A stretch of 64,000 bases of DNA, taken from contig CM065323.1 of NCBI GenBank assembly GCA_033032175.1, forward strand, positions 8,680,001 through 8,744,000, given 5' to 3'. The stretch's first letter is position 1. Every line of letters begins with the position of its first letter. Below, one piece after another: positions 34,386 to 45,367 of the stretch. Source of the stretch: Saturnia japonica (Eukaryota; Arthropoda; Insecta; Lepidoptera; Saturniidae). A model generated the notes under the pieces. That model ran no database searches, was not told the origin of the DNA, and worked only from the letters and a program-made list of their open reading frames with translations. The position numbers and the translations under genes are program-made.

Positions 34386-34639
34386 AACCAACTTGACCCA
34401 TGTCAAGGACATTCAAGGACCATTCCTTGAATCTGTTGTCCGGCAAATCAGTAATGTGCTTCGGAATCTTGTTACATAACATAACACTATTACCTAAAAA
34501 AAACTTTTATTAGTTTACTAAGTCAACAGCACGGTACGACTAATTTATCTTTATTTCTAGTATTAACACTGTGCTGATCTTTGACAAAATCTATATATAT
34601 TCATTAAATTCATATGATAGTTTAAACAGTATCTATAAC

Positions 34640-35068
34640 AAAAAAACTGTCTGTTTGTTCTGGGTAATCTCCAAAACGGTAGAACTGATTTTGACGGAAC
34701 TGTCACTGGCAGACAGCTGATGTTATAAGAAGTAACTAGGCTACTATCATTTTAGAAAAATAATTAAGGTTCCACGCAAAAAAAAAAACTGGTAACGGTC
34801 TAATGGTGAACTAATTCGGATGCTTATGCTGAGTTAACCCATATGAAATATACCAAATTAATGTAGGTAGGTACTACTTATTTGTAGATCATAAAAATAC
34901 CTCCAAAAAAGTCAGCAAAAATATATTACGTCTATCTTCTAAGGATCACCCACAATAAGCGTTTTTGTCTTTTAAATAACCGGGAGCGGGGTTGCACGAT
35001 TCGCGCGTGTGCCCGATTCGATGGCGTTCTGCAAACTACGCGAGCGCAGCTACGGGCACAGCTAGTAC
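34640..35068 (-). repeat. Repeat family L, reverse copy
   Basis: From CTGTCTGTTTGTTCTGGGTA to CTACGGGCACAGCTAGTA, the mirror of 1831-2235. It is the most complete copy in the window. Confidence 0.75.
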
Positions 35069-38000
35069 AAAATAAAAACCATTACATGACTGGTTAATCC
35101 CACCAAAAACTTCGAAGTACAATCACTGCTGCTGTCGATAGATTGTTTGCAGGCGATAAGGAGATTTCTAATTTTATACTGATAATAAAAATTAAATCTT
35201 TTTTAAAATGAATTAAAGAACAATGATGCCAATCAATACGTTTCTACTAGAAAACTGCATGACAAGAATGTAGTTTTGTTGCTTGTTAAACTGCTTAAAA
35301 AAAAAATCGTTCATTGCACATTCACCTCGGGGTTATTGGCTATCAACTTTCTACTACTAGTTTGATAATAAACATAAAACTTTATTGACATCTAGTGTCG
35401 AACTCAAGGCCAAAATATTGTATATCGTTAGTTAACACTGCTTAAGTCGTATTTAACATTATTTATGTTTAGGTAACAAAGTTCTGGCTAAAATGGTGGT
35501 AACAAAATTTTCGTATGTAATAATTGCAGCACTCTGCAGTTTTTTTCTACCCCACTTTTAATGAGACTTCGTGAGATTTTTCCGGACTCCTTCCCCCCAT
35601 TGCGAATTCATAATTATAATTAATTGTTGTATTAAATAATCTATGTCGATTTAGTAACTTGACAATGGCAGTTCACCAAACGAATGCCTTAACCATATTA
35701 AAAAACCCCGTAACAAGGAGGTATCCAAATAGACCAAATTTCATATAAAATAATTTAGAACGGCGCCACAAATAGGTTCAGCTCGCCTACTATCTCCGAA
35801 ACATTCAGAAACTGACACCGAATTTTACTCAGTGTGATCTAACGTTGCACAATAAACTATTAAGTATAATTGATATGAAGTCACGGTTTAGATATAGACA
35901 GATTTAACGAAGATTGTGTACATAAAATGACCTCCAATTATTTACACAAACGATGATCTAATCCCATAGTAATGTGCAAATATCAGTCTGGTTCAAATGA
36001 AGTAGTTCGACAAGATTAGGATTAACATGGTGGTAAGTAATACCAAGCACAATAAAGAATCATTTAAAGACAGAAGTGTATATGTACATACCCCATAATT
36101 TTTTTTAATACAACTGAGGTAGCAAACAAGTGTACGCGGGAATCTCTATTCACCGCAGAAACACAAACACAGGGTAATTTGGCTGCGATATTCAGTAAGG
36201 CTGGAGCCGCTGCAGAATTTCACCAGTCGAGATGCCCCAAGTAAAGAGAAACTTTTATTAGTTTTTCTAAGTCTTAAAATACAGATTATCTAATTTGTGT
36301 TTCCTTGTTTATCGGTCATTTACAAAATCTAGCCTATCTAAGTTCATGACTTAGAAGTAGAATCGAATAAAAGGTTTTCTAATAAAAACGAAAATTTTCA
36401 AATATTTGTTATTGAGAAAGATTTCATCTGAAGAAATGCCGAAACTTGTCAAAACTTGTGAGGTCTAGACTACATCTAACGGAATACTAATGAAGTATTG
36501 ACGTGGAATAATGCTTTGAATATTAACAGTGGTGTTTTAAAAGGTCAAACATTTAATATTCAAAACGACTCCCTAATTACGTATTTCGAAAGAGCAAGGC
36601 GATAGCAGAAGTCTTGGCAAATGGCAAATGGGGAAATGGCGAAATACGTTATTATAGGGTTAGATAATATACAGCGTTGCCAGACGTCCTGATTTCAGCG
36701 GAATGTCCCGATTTTTAGCCCAAAATTAAATTTCCCACGTGGGTTCCTGCCTTACAGGCTCAACCAAACAGTTTTTGTTAGTAGTACAGTAAAGTAACGT
36801 ATTTTCATTAAAATTCAATTCAAATCATTTCTAATTAAATATATGTTTTATTATGTCCTGCTTTTGATGAAAGAATCCCGCTCTGGCGAAAAAAAGTGGC
36901 AACGCTATTAATGTACATCATTTCTCAAACGAGTTCTTTCCTGGTAAAGCCATATCGTCGTTAATTATTCATTATAGTTATTGATTTAAGCATCATATTA
37001 GAGTTTATGTTCTCTGTTATTGACGAATACAGTCAAATATTTAAAATGAATGTTTTTGTTTTAGAAATGATTTCAATAGTAATGCCATCTGTTGAGGCTA
37101 ATAAAAATACGCTCAAGGCACAATATATTAATAATCTATACTATTTATTTATTATGACACCTGTTAGATTATTTAATTTTTTAATGTGCGGGATATTCGC
37201 AAGGATTAACTAGTATTATTAATTTGTAGGGCTACCAAACCACGTACTAAGCATGTTATCTAGCACACAATACATATTAACAATACGCTTTAAGTCATGG
37301 TCATCACCTCTTCAGCACGACTGGCAAAACATTTCTCCTGTGTGACGAGAATTCTGCTTGTTTGTCGGAAACATACAAGTATCTACTAATGATATATGAA
37401 TATAGCATGTTCAGGACGCTAGGAAAATTCAGATTTATTGAAATTGGATTTATTATCCTAAACTTATTATTTTTTCTTCTTAATAAACAAGGCTTTTGTT
37501 GTATTAATTACTAGTATCTAATTAGCACAACGAATTAAATAAATTTATATACTTTTTCCTCTGTAGTGACGGATAAGCCTGGCTAGATGTTATCAGGAGA
37601 TATTATTCTGGAGCACTATTATGAGTGTACCAACTACAATTTTTTAATGACCATCCGAAGTTTCCGTTTCAGCTAGTTTCGGTTTCGGTCAAAATTCGGC
37701 GGAAACTTCAGGGGCACCGAAATAAAGTGTACATGAGATGTCGCGAATTCGTGACTCTACGTACACTTTCGACGACTCTCGTGTACACCTCGTGTTTTAA
37801 AATTGAAAACACAATTAAAACTTGAAATTCTCTAGGAGTCTGTTATATTATTTATCTGGAAGATAATCTTATTTATCTTATTTAATATCTACTTTATATT
37901 ATTCATCATAAGTTCATTTGGTTTACCTTATTATTGTTTTGGTGTACCTATTCTTTTATTTCCAGGATACCAATTAATGATAGGTTTATGTATTGATGCG

Positions 38001-38206
38001 TTTAGATAATTTATAACTTGATAATTTTGGTTTATTATCAGCTTTGTTAATATTTTAGGTTCGTATTGTTTACATTGCAATATTATGACAATCTCTGTCA
38101 TTGATAATTCTTTGATAGTAATAGAGCATTCGCAGTTAGGAGTTTCTCAGGTATAGACAAATATTCTATCCAGGTTCTAGTTTAGCAAAATAAATCAATG
38201 ATTAGA
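35069..38206. other. Intergenic; no gene recognised
   Basis: AT-rich. A repeat-like piece near 36670-36910 contains CAGCGTTGCCAGACGTCC and GGCAACGCTATTAA. No open frame is supported, and the frames at 37007-37213 and 37625-37825 lack context. Confidence 0.4.
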
Positions 38207-38327
38207 TTTATTTTGAATTTTTAAAATAAGAAAAGTCTAGTAAGATGAAATTTTGAATTCAAACGGAAATAGAAAATTAGAACAGAGAGTATGACAGATT
38301 TTTCAGGATCGGTCTGTTGATGTCATG

Positions 38328-38611
38328 GATTGTACGGCAGACCTTTGAATCGTAGTAACGTTTATATAATAATTATCAAGTGTTTTGATAAAAACCAAAG
38401 GATTGTACGGCAGACCTTTGAATCGTAGTAACGTTTATATAATAATTATCAAGTGTTTTGATAAAAACCAAAGAATTGTACGGCAGACCTTTGAATCGTA
38501 GTAACGTTTATATAATAATTATCAAGAGTTTTGATAAAACCAAAGAATTGTACGGCAGACCTTTGAATCGAGTAACGTTTATATAATAATTATCAAGAGT
38601 TTTGATAAAAG
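38328..38611. repeat. Four-copy 72-73-bp tandem repeat
   Basis: Units start at 38328, 38401, 38474 and 38546. Each opens with ATTGTACGGCAGACCTTTGA and closes with TTTTGATAAAA. Units 1 and 2 read CAAGTGTTTTG; units 3 and 4 read CAAGAGTTTTG. The last unit is truncated. The copy in A2 lies at 41712-41995. Confidence 0.95.
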
Positions 38612-38746
38612 CGACGTTAATAATTTAAATATCTACAGTTTGATAAAATAACTATTTTTGTGGGTGAAGTACCCTATTGAAGAAGACAATAATATTCCAG
38701 GAACTTATACCTGGATTAATATATAAATTACTGATATATATATTTT

Positions 38747-38972
38747 TGTTTCGCCATATCGAGAGCTGAACGGATTCCGACGTTCCACTTGATGCAGCGA
38801 CGTCTTCACTTGGACTGAGCTTGTTCATACGGCTCACACCACGTTGTCCGCTGAGGGCGAGCCTCGTGATTCAACCTTGTTTGGCCTGCCTACTCAACAC
38901 GGAGAGATCCTAGGCAAGGATCTCTACGCTGAGCTGTCGGAGCAAGAAGAACGTCTCGGTTATGGACATTAA
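38747..38972 (+). pseudogene. Coding-like fragment of unknown origin
   Basis: A GC-richer plus-strand frame reads FVSPYRELNGFRRST, a TGA stop at 38790, then 59 codons (38793-38969) including FTWTELVHTAHTTLSAEGEP, TLFGLPTQHGEILGKDLYAE and LSEQEERLGYGH before TAA at 38970. The composition is protein-like, with no low complexity, in AT-rich surroundings. I do not recognise it. It could be a decayed transposon or host exon. It is repeated unchanged at 42131-42356. A minus-strand frame at 38652-38837 overlaps it. Confidence 0.35.
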
Positions 38973-40059
38973 AATTGTGTACTAATAATTTGTAAAACCC
39001 ATATTATCTGAAAATTGTAAGGTATGCTGGAAAATTATACATAACTATCCTAAATTATAAAACTTTCATTCATTTTACCTACGTTTAGTTTATTCTCTAT
39101 CTCTCTTCTTACCTAAATTAAATTTTAATCATAATAAGTCTGTATCTCAGTGTTCATTTTTTAATCGACTTCAAAAAAGGAGGAAGTGTTCAACCATGAC
39201 TTCTTTGTATGTGAACCAATTCAGATGTTTTTTTGTTTTTTTGTTGGAAATAGTATATCTCAAGGGTATGCCCATTAACACTGGACCTTGAACATCGAAG
39301 ATATACCAGATAACTCCTCAAGATCCTTGTAGTTGTTTTTTTTTTTTGTTAAAATTGTCTTGTATTAAAGTTAAATTGTTATTAATTTTAACAATAGTAA
39401 AGTATTACTTTTGTTACATACTTCAAGGATTGTTCATCATATTCATCCATTGTCTTCATAGCCAGCAAAAAAAAACAATATTTAAGCAAATTAATTGTGG
39501 TCTAAATTCAATGTGATATGAAAAGATCTTCGCCATAGAGAATCTGTCTTCGCAAAGTAAAATTGATAGGTAGAGTAAAAAGTGAAAATTTTCTTACAAT
39601 ACACATTATATGTTCAGAACTTAAGTTATTTAGTTCTTACAATACATATCCGTGTTACGCCAAAGGTATCATTTAGTGAGTTATAAAGTTTTTTACAAGT
39701 TATTCTTTTCGCTATCACAATGGGCGATAAATTCAGTTTAAAATTTTCTTAAACATAAAACTTATTACATTTATGGACTGTATGATACTTAATAAGCAAG
39801 CAGGGTTGTGACTATGAGACCAGGGTTTTAAGGTTTCTCATGCGTGACCTCAAGTGGCGTTAAGCGTGGGTAAAGTAAGCCATCGCTTACGGCCTCTCAG
39901 TTCAAGAGGTTTGGCACTTCGAAGGTTGACAGTTTATCTATTACTAGCGACACGCCCCAGCTTCGCACGGGTACAATTTACAAAGTAGTGTATTTTATGT
40001 TTAAAAAAGCCTAATTTAGAGTTTATAGCTTTAATATTGATAGATCATAACTTCATAAC

Positions 40060-40285
40060 TGCCTCATTAGTTCGAGGTCCTACGTTCGATTCACAGGTCG
40101 AGCAAAGTGTTATTGGGTTTTTCTATGAAATTCTCAGTATCAGCTCGGAGTTTGGCTTTGTGCCCTATTAATGGCAATAGACCCGCCTCCTATTACATGG
40201 GACTTAAAACATACTCGGTGAACTGTGGGTGTACACATCTGCCTAACCCTTCGGGGATACAGGTGTGATGGTAAGTTATGTAACT
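40060..40285 (+). mobile_element. tRNA-headed SINE in segment A1
   Basis: B box ACGTTCGATTCACAGG (about 40083), then AGCAAAGTGTTATTGGGTTT and CTCGGAGTTTGGCTTTGTGC. It is the same family as 32390-32655 in the opposite orientation. The minus-strand 99-codon frame 40140-40439 is an artefact. The second copy lies in A2 at 43443-43668. Confidence 0.7.
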
Positions 40286-40762
40286 TCATAGTTACGAATA
40301 GTGCGCATAACTGCGGAATACCACGACCATTTTTACCGAGAGGAATTTTAAATTCGTGATGTTTTCTACGGTATTCATTTAGAGGAAAAACTGTAAAAAA
40401 CAATATTAATCTACATTCAATGCCCAAGTTAACTATCAAACTTAATATTGAATTGGAGGAAATTGTATCGCAAATAAAGTAATATCTTTAATTATTGTGT
40501 TCAAGATAAAAATGGTTACTGTGGGGTGGGTACTGTGTGTGTTGTTGATAGTTTAAAAAATCTCTACACATAATCCATCCTGTTTCGCCATTAGAGGGCC
40601 TCGCAATGTTTATCTTACCTACCCACCCAGCTTCGGACCTGTGCCGCGTGTATTATAATAAGATAATCGATATTAAAATATAATAAAACTGAGTTTTTTT
40701 CGTTACATTGTTTATTTATTTAAGCGCGTTAATATCTGGAACTACCAGTGGCAATCGAAATA

Positions 40763-41590
40763 CAGTGCAACCTCGATATAACAAATCGGAGGGGAACAAG
40801 AAAATATTCGTAATATCAAGTAATTCGTTGAACTGAGGTTTGTTATGTTGAGGTTAGATTGGTCTAAAATTCGTTATAAAGAGGTAAAAGAATAGTTTTA
40901 TTCACCTCAATATTACGTACTTATCTTGTTATAGCGAACAACTTCTACTAATAAATGATAACACATTTTCATCAAATTACTATATGTATTTGCTATGTAT
41001 TTAAAAACAATTAGGTAGATAATAATTTTTTTTCTTACATTAATAATCAAAAACAATTAACAATGTGGTTATAGTAGCTTAATCTCAATTTTGTTCATTG
41101 ATTAGAAAAAAGTCATTGATAGTTGTCTGTTTACCACCGGTATGAGTTATGACATCCAAAGCGCAATCTAATTTCGTGATGGCTTTCACTACATCGTCGC
41201 TCAAACCTCCCTTTTTGAGAAACACAGATTTTATTGTATTCAAAGCATTATAAGCATCTTTTATTGTGAAGTTCTTGTAATTCTTCTTGAACTCTTTCCC
41301 AGTTCCTAGCAAGTTCTGCGACTGATAAATCGTCCTCCTCATCTTCGCATGTTACTTTAAACCCACTTTTCTTGAAGCAGTTTGCAATGGTCTTTTCAGT
41401 GACTAAATTCCAAGCTTTGGCGATCATCCACATGGCTTGTAAAACGTCAATTGTAGTTGGTGTTTGACGTTCAACATCAGCAAGAAATCGTCTGACAACT
41501 TCCTTCCTATAATGCATTTTGAAGCTTTGGATGAATGCCCTGATCCAGTGGTTGTAGTTTTGAAGTGGTATATGGAAGTAAGTACTTTAT
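40763..41590 (-). mobile_element. Tigger/pogo transposon, left part
   Basis: Begins directly after a TA with terminal repeat CAGTGCAACCTCGATATAAC, matched in inverse by the right part ending at 47145 (CAGTGCAACCTTAATATAAC on the minus strand). TA targets and CAG-type ends are characteristic of pogo/Tigger elements. Subterminal sequence carries further AACTGAGGTT-like words. The transposase gene runs on the minus strand and is cut at 41590, where duplicated segment A2 begins abruptly. Confidence 0.9.
41085..41590 (-). pseudogene. Tigger transposase, C-terminal part (truncated, frameshifted)
   Basis: Reading from the break: IKYLLPYTTSKLQPLDQG (41590-41537), the diagnostic Tigger motif LPPNTTSxLQPLDQG. 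A one-base frame change follows, then FKMHYRKEVVRRF, then a block reading AWNLVTEKTIANCFKKSGF. A second frame change near 41260-41300 leads to KDAYNALNTIKSVFL and the end GGKQTTINDFFLINEQN at stop 41085-41087. DNA-binding and most catalytic DDE residues are missing because the middle of the gene is replaced. The C-terminal QTTINDFF (41106-41129) fits a PCNA-binding PIP box, a feature known for the Drosophila pogo transposase. Confidence 0.85.
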
Positions 41591-44145
41591 TTTATTTTGA
41601 ATTTTTAAAATAAGAAAAGTCTAGTAAGATGAAATTTTGAATTCAAACGGAAATAGAAAATTAGAACAGAGAGTATGACAGATTTTTCAGGATCGGTCTG
41701 TTGATGTCATGGATTGTACGGCAGACCTTTGAATCGTAGTAACGTTTATATAATAATTATCAAGTGTTTTGATAAAAACCAAAGGATTGTACGGCAGACC
41801 TTTGAATCGTAGTAACGTTTATATAATAATTATCAAGTGTTTTGATAAAAACCAAAGAATTGTACGGCAGACCTTTGAATCGTAGTAACGTTTATATAAT
41901 AATTATCAAGAGTTTTGATAAAACCAAAGAATTGTACGGCAGACCTTTGAATCGAGTAACGTTTATATAATAATTATCAAGAGTTTTGATAAAAGCGACG
42001 TTAATAATTTAAATATCTACAGTTTGATAAAATAACTATTTTTGTGGGTGAAGTACCCTATTGAAGAAGACAATAATATTCCAGGAACTTATACCTGGAT
42101 TAATATATAAATTACTGATATATATATTTTTGTTTCGCCATATCGAGAGCTGAACGGATTCCGACGTTCCACTTGATGCAGCGACGTCTTCACTTGGACT
42201 GAGCTTGTTCATACGGCTCACACCACGTTGTCCGCTGAGGGCGAGCCTCGTGATTCAACCTTGTTTGGCCTGCCTACTCAACACGGAGAGATCCTAGGCA
42301 AGGATCTCTACGCTGAGCTGTCGGAGCAAGAAGAACGTCTCGGTTATGGACATTAAAATTGTGTACTAATAATTTGTAAAACCCATATTATCTGAAAATT
42401 GTAAGGTATGCTGGAAAATTATACATAACTATCCTAAATTATAAAACTTTCATTCATTTTACCTACGTTTAGTTTATTCTCTATCTCTCTTCTTACCTAA
42501 ATTAAATTTTAATCATAATAAGTCTGTATCTCAGTGTTCATTTTTTAATCGACTTCAAAAAAGGAGGAAGTGTTCAACCATGACTTCTTTGTATGTGAAC
42601 CAATTCAGATGTTTTTTTGTTTTTTTGTTGGAAATAGTATATCTCAAGGGTATGCCCATTAACACTGGACCTTGAACATCGAAGATATACCAGATAACTC
42701 CTCAAGATCCTTGTAGTTGTTTTTTTTTTTGTTAAAATTGTCTTGTATTAAAGTTAAATTGTTATTAATTTTAACAATAGTAAAGTATTACTTTTGTTAC
42801 ATACTTCAAGGATTGTTCATCATATTCATCCATTGTCTTCATAGCCAGCAAAAAAAAAACAATATTTAAGCAAATTAATTGTGGTCTAAATTCAATGTGA
42901 TATGAAAAGATCTTCGCCATAGAGAATCTGTCTTCGCAAAGTAAAATTGATAGGTAGAGTAAAAAGTGAAAATTTTCTTACAATACACATTATATGTTCA
43001 GAACTTAAGTTATTTAGTTCTTACTATATATATACGTGTTACGCCAAAGGTATCATTTAGTGAGTTATAAAGTTTTTTACAAGTTATTCTTTTCGCTATC
43101 ACAATGGGCAATAAATTCAGTTTAAAATTTTCTTAAACATAAAACTTATTATATTTATGGGCTGTATGTTACTTAATAAGCAAGCAGGGTTGTGACTATG
43201 AGACCAGGCTTTTAAGGTTTCTCATGCGTGACCTCAAGTGGCGTTAAGCGTGGGTAAAGTAAGCCATCGCTTACGGCCTCTCAGTTCAAGAGGTTTCGCA
43301 CTTCGAAGGTTGACAGTTTATCTATTACTAGCGACACGCCCCAGCTTCGCACGGGTACAATTTACAAAGTAGCGTATTTTATGTTTAAAAAAGCCTAATT
43401 TAGAGTTTATAGCTTTAATATTGATAGATCATAACTTCATAACTGCCTCATTAGTTCGAGGTCCTACGTTCGATTCACAGGTCGAGCAAAGTGTTATTGG
43501 GTTTTTCTATGAAATTCTCAGTATCAGCTCGGAGTTTGGCTTTGTGCCCTATTAATGGCAATAGACCCGCCTCCTATTACATGGGACTTAAAACATACTC
43601 GGTGAACTGTGGGTGTACACATCTGCCTAACCCTTCGGGGATACAGGTGTGATGGTAAGTTATGTAACTTCATAGTTACGAATAGTGCGCATAACTGCGG
43701 AATACCACGACCATTTTTACCGAGAGGAATTTTAAATTCGTGATGTTTTCTACGGTATTCATTTAGAGGAAAAACTGTAAAAAACAATATTAATCTACAT
43801 TCAATGCCCAAGTTAACTATCAAACTTAATATTGAATTGGAGGAAATTGTATCGCAAATAAAGTAATATCTTTAATTATTGTGTTCAAAATAAAAATGGT
43901 TACTGTGGGGTGGGTACTGTGTGTGTTGTTGATAGTTTAAAAAATCTCTACACATAATCCATCCTGTTTCGCCACCAGAGGGCCTCGCAATGTTTATCTT
44001 ACCTACCCACCCAGCTTCGGACCTGTGCCGCGTGTATTATAATAAGATAATCGATATTAAAATATAATAAAACTGAGTTTTTTTCTTACATTGTTTATTT
44101 ATTTAAGCGCGTTAATATCTGGAACTACCAGTGGCAATCGAAATA
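41591..44145. repeat. Duplicated segment A, copy 2
   Basis: Second copy of 38207-40762, offset 3384 at its left edge. It runs straight into segment B1 at the TA 44144-44145, with no transposon. This junction is therefore the empty (pre-insertion) Tigger site. Sub-features of A1 recur here: tandem repeat 41712-41995, coding-like fragment 42131-42356, SINE 43443-43668. Confidence 0.95.
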
Positions 44146-44293
44146 TTATTTTTCTTTAATATGATAGTCAAAGATTCGTGAGGAATATATTTATAGAACG
44201 ATACGCTACAAGGCCAGGGTGCGTTGGAGGTGGTGCGGTGGAGAGTTGGTCGAATAAATTTAACATGGGTTAAACCGTGAGGCACAGCTAGTA
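44086..44293 (+). repeat. Repeat family S spanning the empty Tigger site
   Basis: TTTAAGCGCGTTAATATCTG, GAACTACCAGTGGCAATCG, then across the TA into TTATTTTTCTTTAATATGAT, and closing GTTAAACCGTGAGGCACAGC plus TAGTAG. The continuity of one family S repeat across 44144-44145 shows that this is the undisturbed order. Confidence 0.65.
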
Positions 44294-45058
44294 GCTTTAT
44301 AAGTGTTTAGTAATTATACGAAAGTTTGTATTTTGTCTTCAACGAAATGCGCGATGTGATAAGTACCCAATTAAGTACTGAATAATCTGATTATTGTTGT
44401 ATTTCGATACACTATTTACGATTATATACGATTTATGTTTAATTATATTATGAACTCTAAATAGTCTAAATACTTTACCGCTTTTGTTAAAGACACATAA
44501 ATTTCTATCCATATGTCGAATGCGAACAATTTTATTAATAATCCACTCAAAAAAAATAATTTAGATAGGCAGGTACCTACCTACCTAGGTAGTTTACACT
44601 ATTAGGTACTTAAATTCTAATTAAAATGGCGAGATGCGTGAAGTATAAAATTGTTTATGTCATTAAAAACTTGTAGACTGATTTAAACAAGGTAGGTACT
44701 ATCAATCAATTAGACCGGTGAAGTAAATTATCAAATTTATTGATATACCGATAGAAGTAAAACACTTTATCCATATATGGTAATGAAATGAAATCCTAAA
44801 TACTGTATATTTAAATAAATCACCAAATTATTTAGTTACATATTATGTAAAAAAAAATGTTGAAATGTCCACTTATCAGACCAAGAGATAACGACGTCAT
44901 AGCTATAAATAAAACTAACCACCAATGCGGGGCCGTTCATAGGAGGGAAAAATAAGAATTTGTTCAGACAGTATACTATTTAGTTCCTCCCCTTTTAAGA
45001 CTTCACCTGTATCCCGTAACAAAAAGCGTCCTTGATTCCATTGACTCCATTGTTAAAG

Positions 45059-45070
45059 TTTGCGCGCCAA
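45059..45070 (+). promoter_or_regulatory. E2F-like site upstream of dacapo
   Basis: TTTGCGCGCCAA is a near-palindromic match to the E2F consensus TTTSSCGC. It lies ~300 bases before the start codon at the edge of the GC-rich 5' region, with a second partial match AATCGGCGCAC just downstream. An initiator-like TCAGTC follows at about 45130. E2F control would suit a G1/S cell-cycle inhibitor; binding is inferred. The copy in B2 is at 48061-48072. Confidence 0.5.
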
Positions 45071-45320
45071 GTGGCCAAAAATCGGCGCACGAGCACGCGG
45101 CGTTGCGCGCAGCGCGGGAAAAACGAGCGTCAGTCGATCGCAGTCTCGCAGAAAGAGCGCGCGCGCGGTGGAAGCCACGCTTAACTTTTAGGTTAGAATT
45201 GGCGCGGCGGTCTCGCCAGGTGTAATTCGCTCCTCCGCTCTAACTCACGGTTAGCCCTATAGTCTCTCTCGTACACCCTACCTGCGGACAACAGCTGTTT
45301 TCTCTCGGGAGATTAGTCAG

Positions 45321-45344
45321 ATGTTTCTCGGCAACCAGTCGTAG
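45321..45344 (+). promoter_or_regulatory. 7-codon uORF in the dacapo leader
   Basis: ATG at 45321 opens MFLGNQS and stops with TAG at 45342-45344, 23 bases before the dacapo ATG at 45368. Its context CAGATGT is weaker than GACATGG at the main start, so leaky scanning or reinitiation is plausible. Mammalian p27 mRNA also carries a regulatory uORF. It lies in the leader if transcription starts upstream of 45321, as the GC-rich region suggests. The copy in B2 is at 48323-48346. Confidence 0.5.
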
Positions 45345-45367
45345 TTCACCTGACGCATTAGTTAGAC

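Larger units (their letters stand above)
33140..34490 (-). mobile_element. LINE remnant split by a GC-rich insertion
   Basis: On the minus strand the right edge codes NKIPKHITDLPDNRFK (about 34470-34420), a Jockey-type LINE C-terminal motif. The left edge carries a LINE 3' end: CATAAGTGCCTTCTCATAGG, then GCCTAAATTGAATAAAGATT and a TTTTGATTTT tail near 33150. These two halves seem to be one old LINE, separated by the GC-rich block at 33340-34385. Confidence 0.5.
38207..40762. repeat. Duplicated segment A, copy 1
   Basis: Matches 41591-44145 almost exactly. The copies share their left edge (TTTATTTTGAATTT) and run to the TA at 40761-40762, where a Tigger transposon follows. By eye about 13 substitutions, one single-base indel and two homopolymer length changes separate them; all the substitutions lie between about 39645 and 40610. 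It holds a 73-bp tandem repeat, a coding-like fragment, a SINE, a CTAGCG-headed repeat near 39943, and the left part of a family S repeat at its end. Confidence 0.95.

Noticed and set aside
33351..34482. Several long GC-rich frames on both strands
   Set aside because: They overlap one another in different frames over the hairpin array and R1-like 3' region. Length comes from high G+C, and apart from the LINE C-terminal motif near 34440 no protein family is visible.
38328..38611. CRISPR-like array
   Set aside because: The units are contiguous 73-bp tandem copies with no unique spacers, in a eukaryotic genome.
40140..43823. 99-codon minus frames at 40140-40439 and 43524-43823
   Set aside because: They cross a SINE in reverse and recur only because segment A is duplicated.
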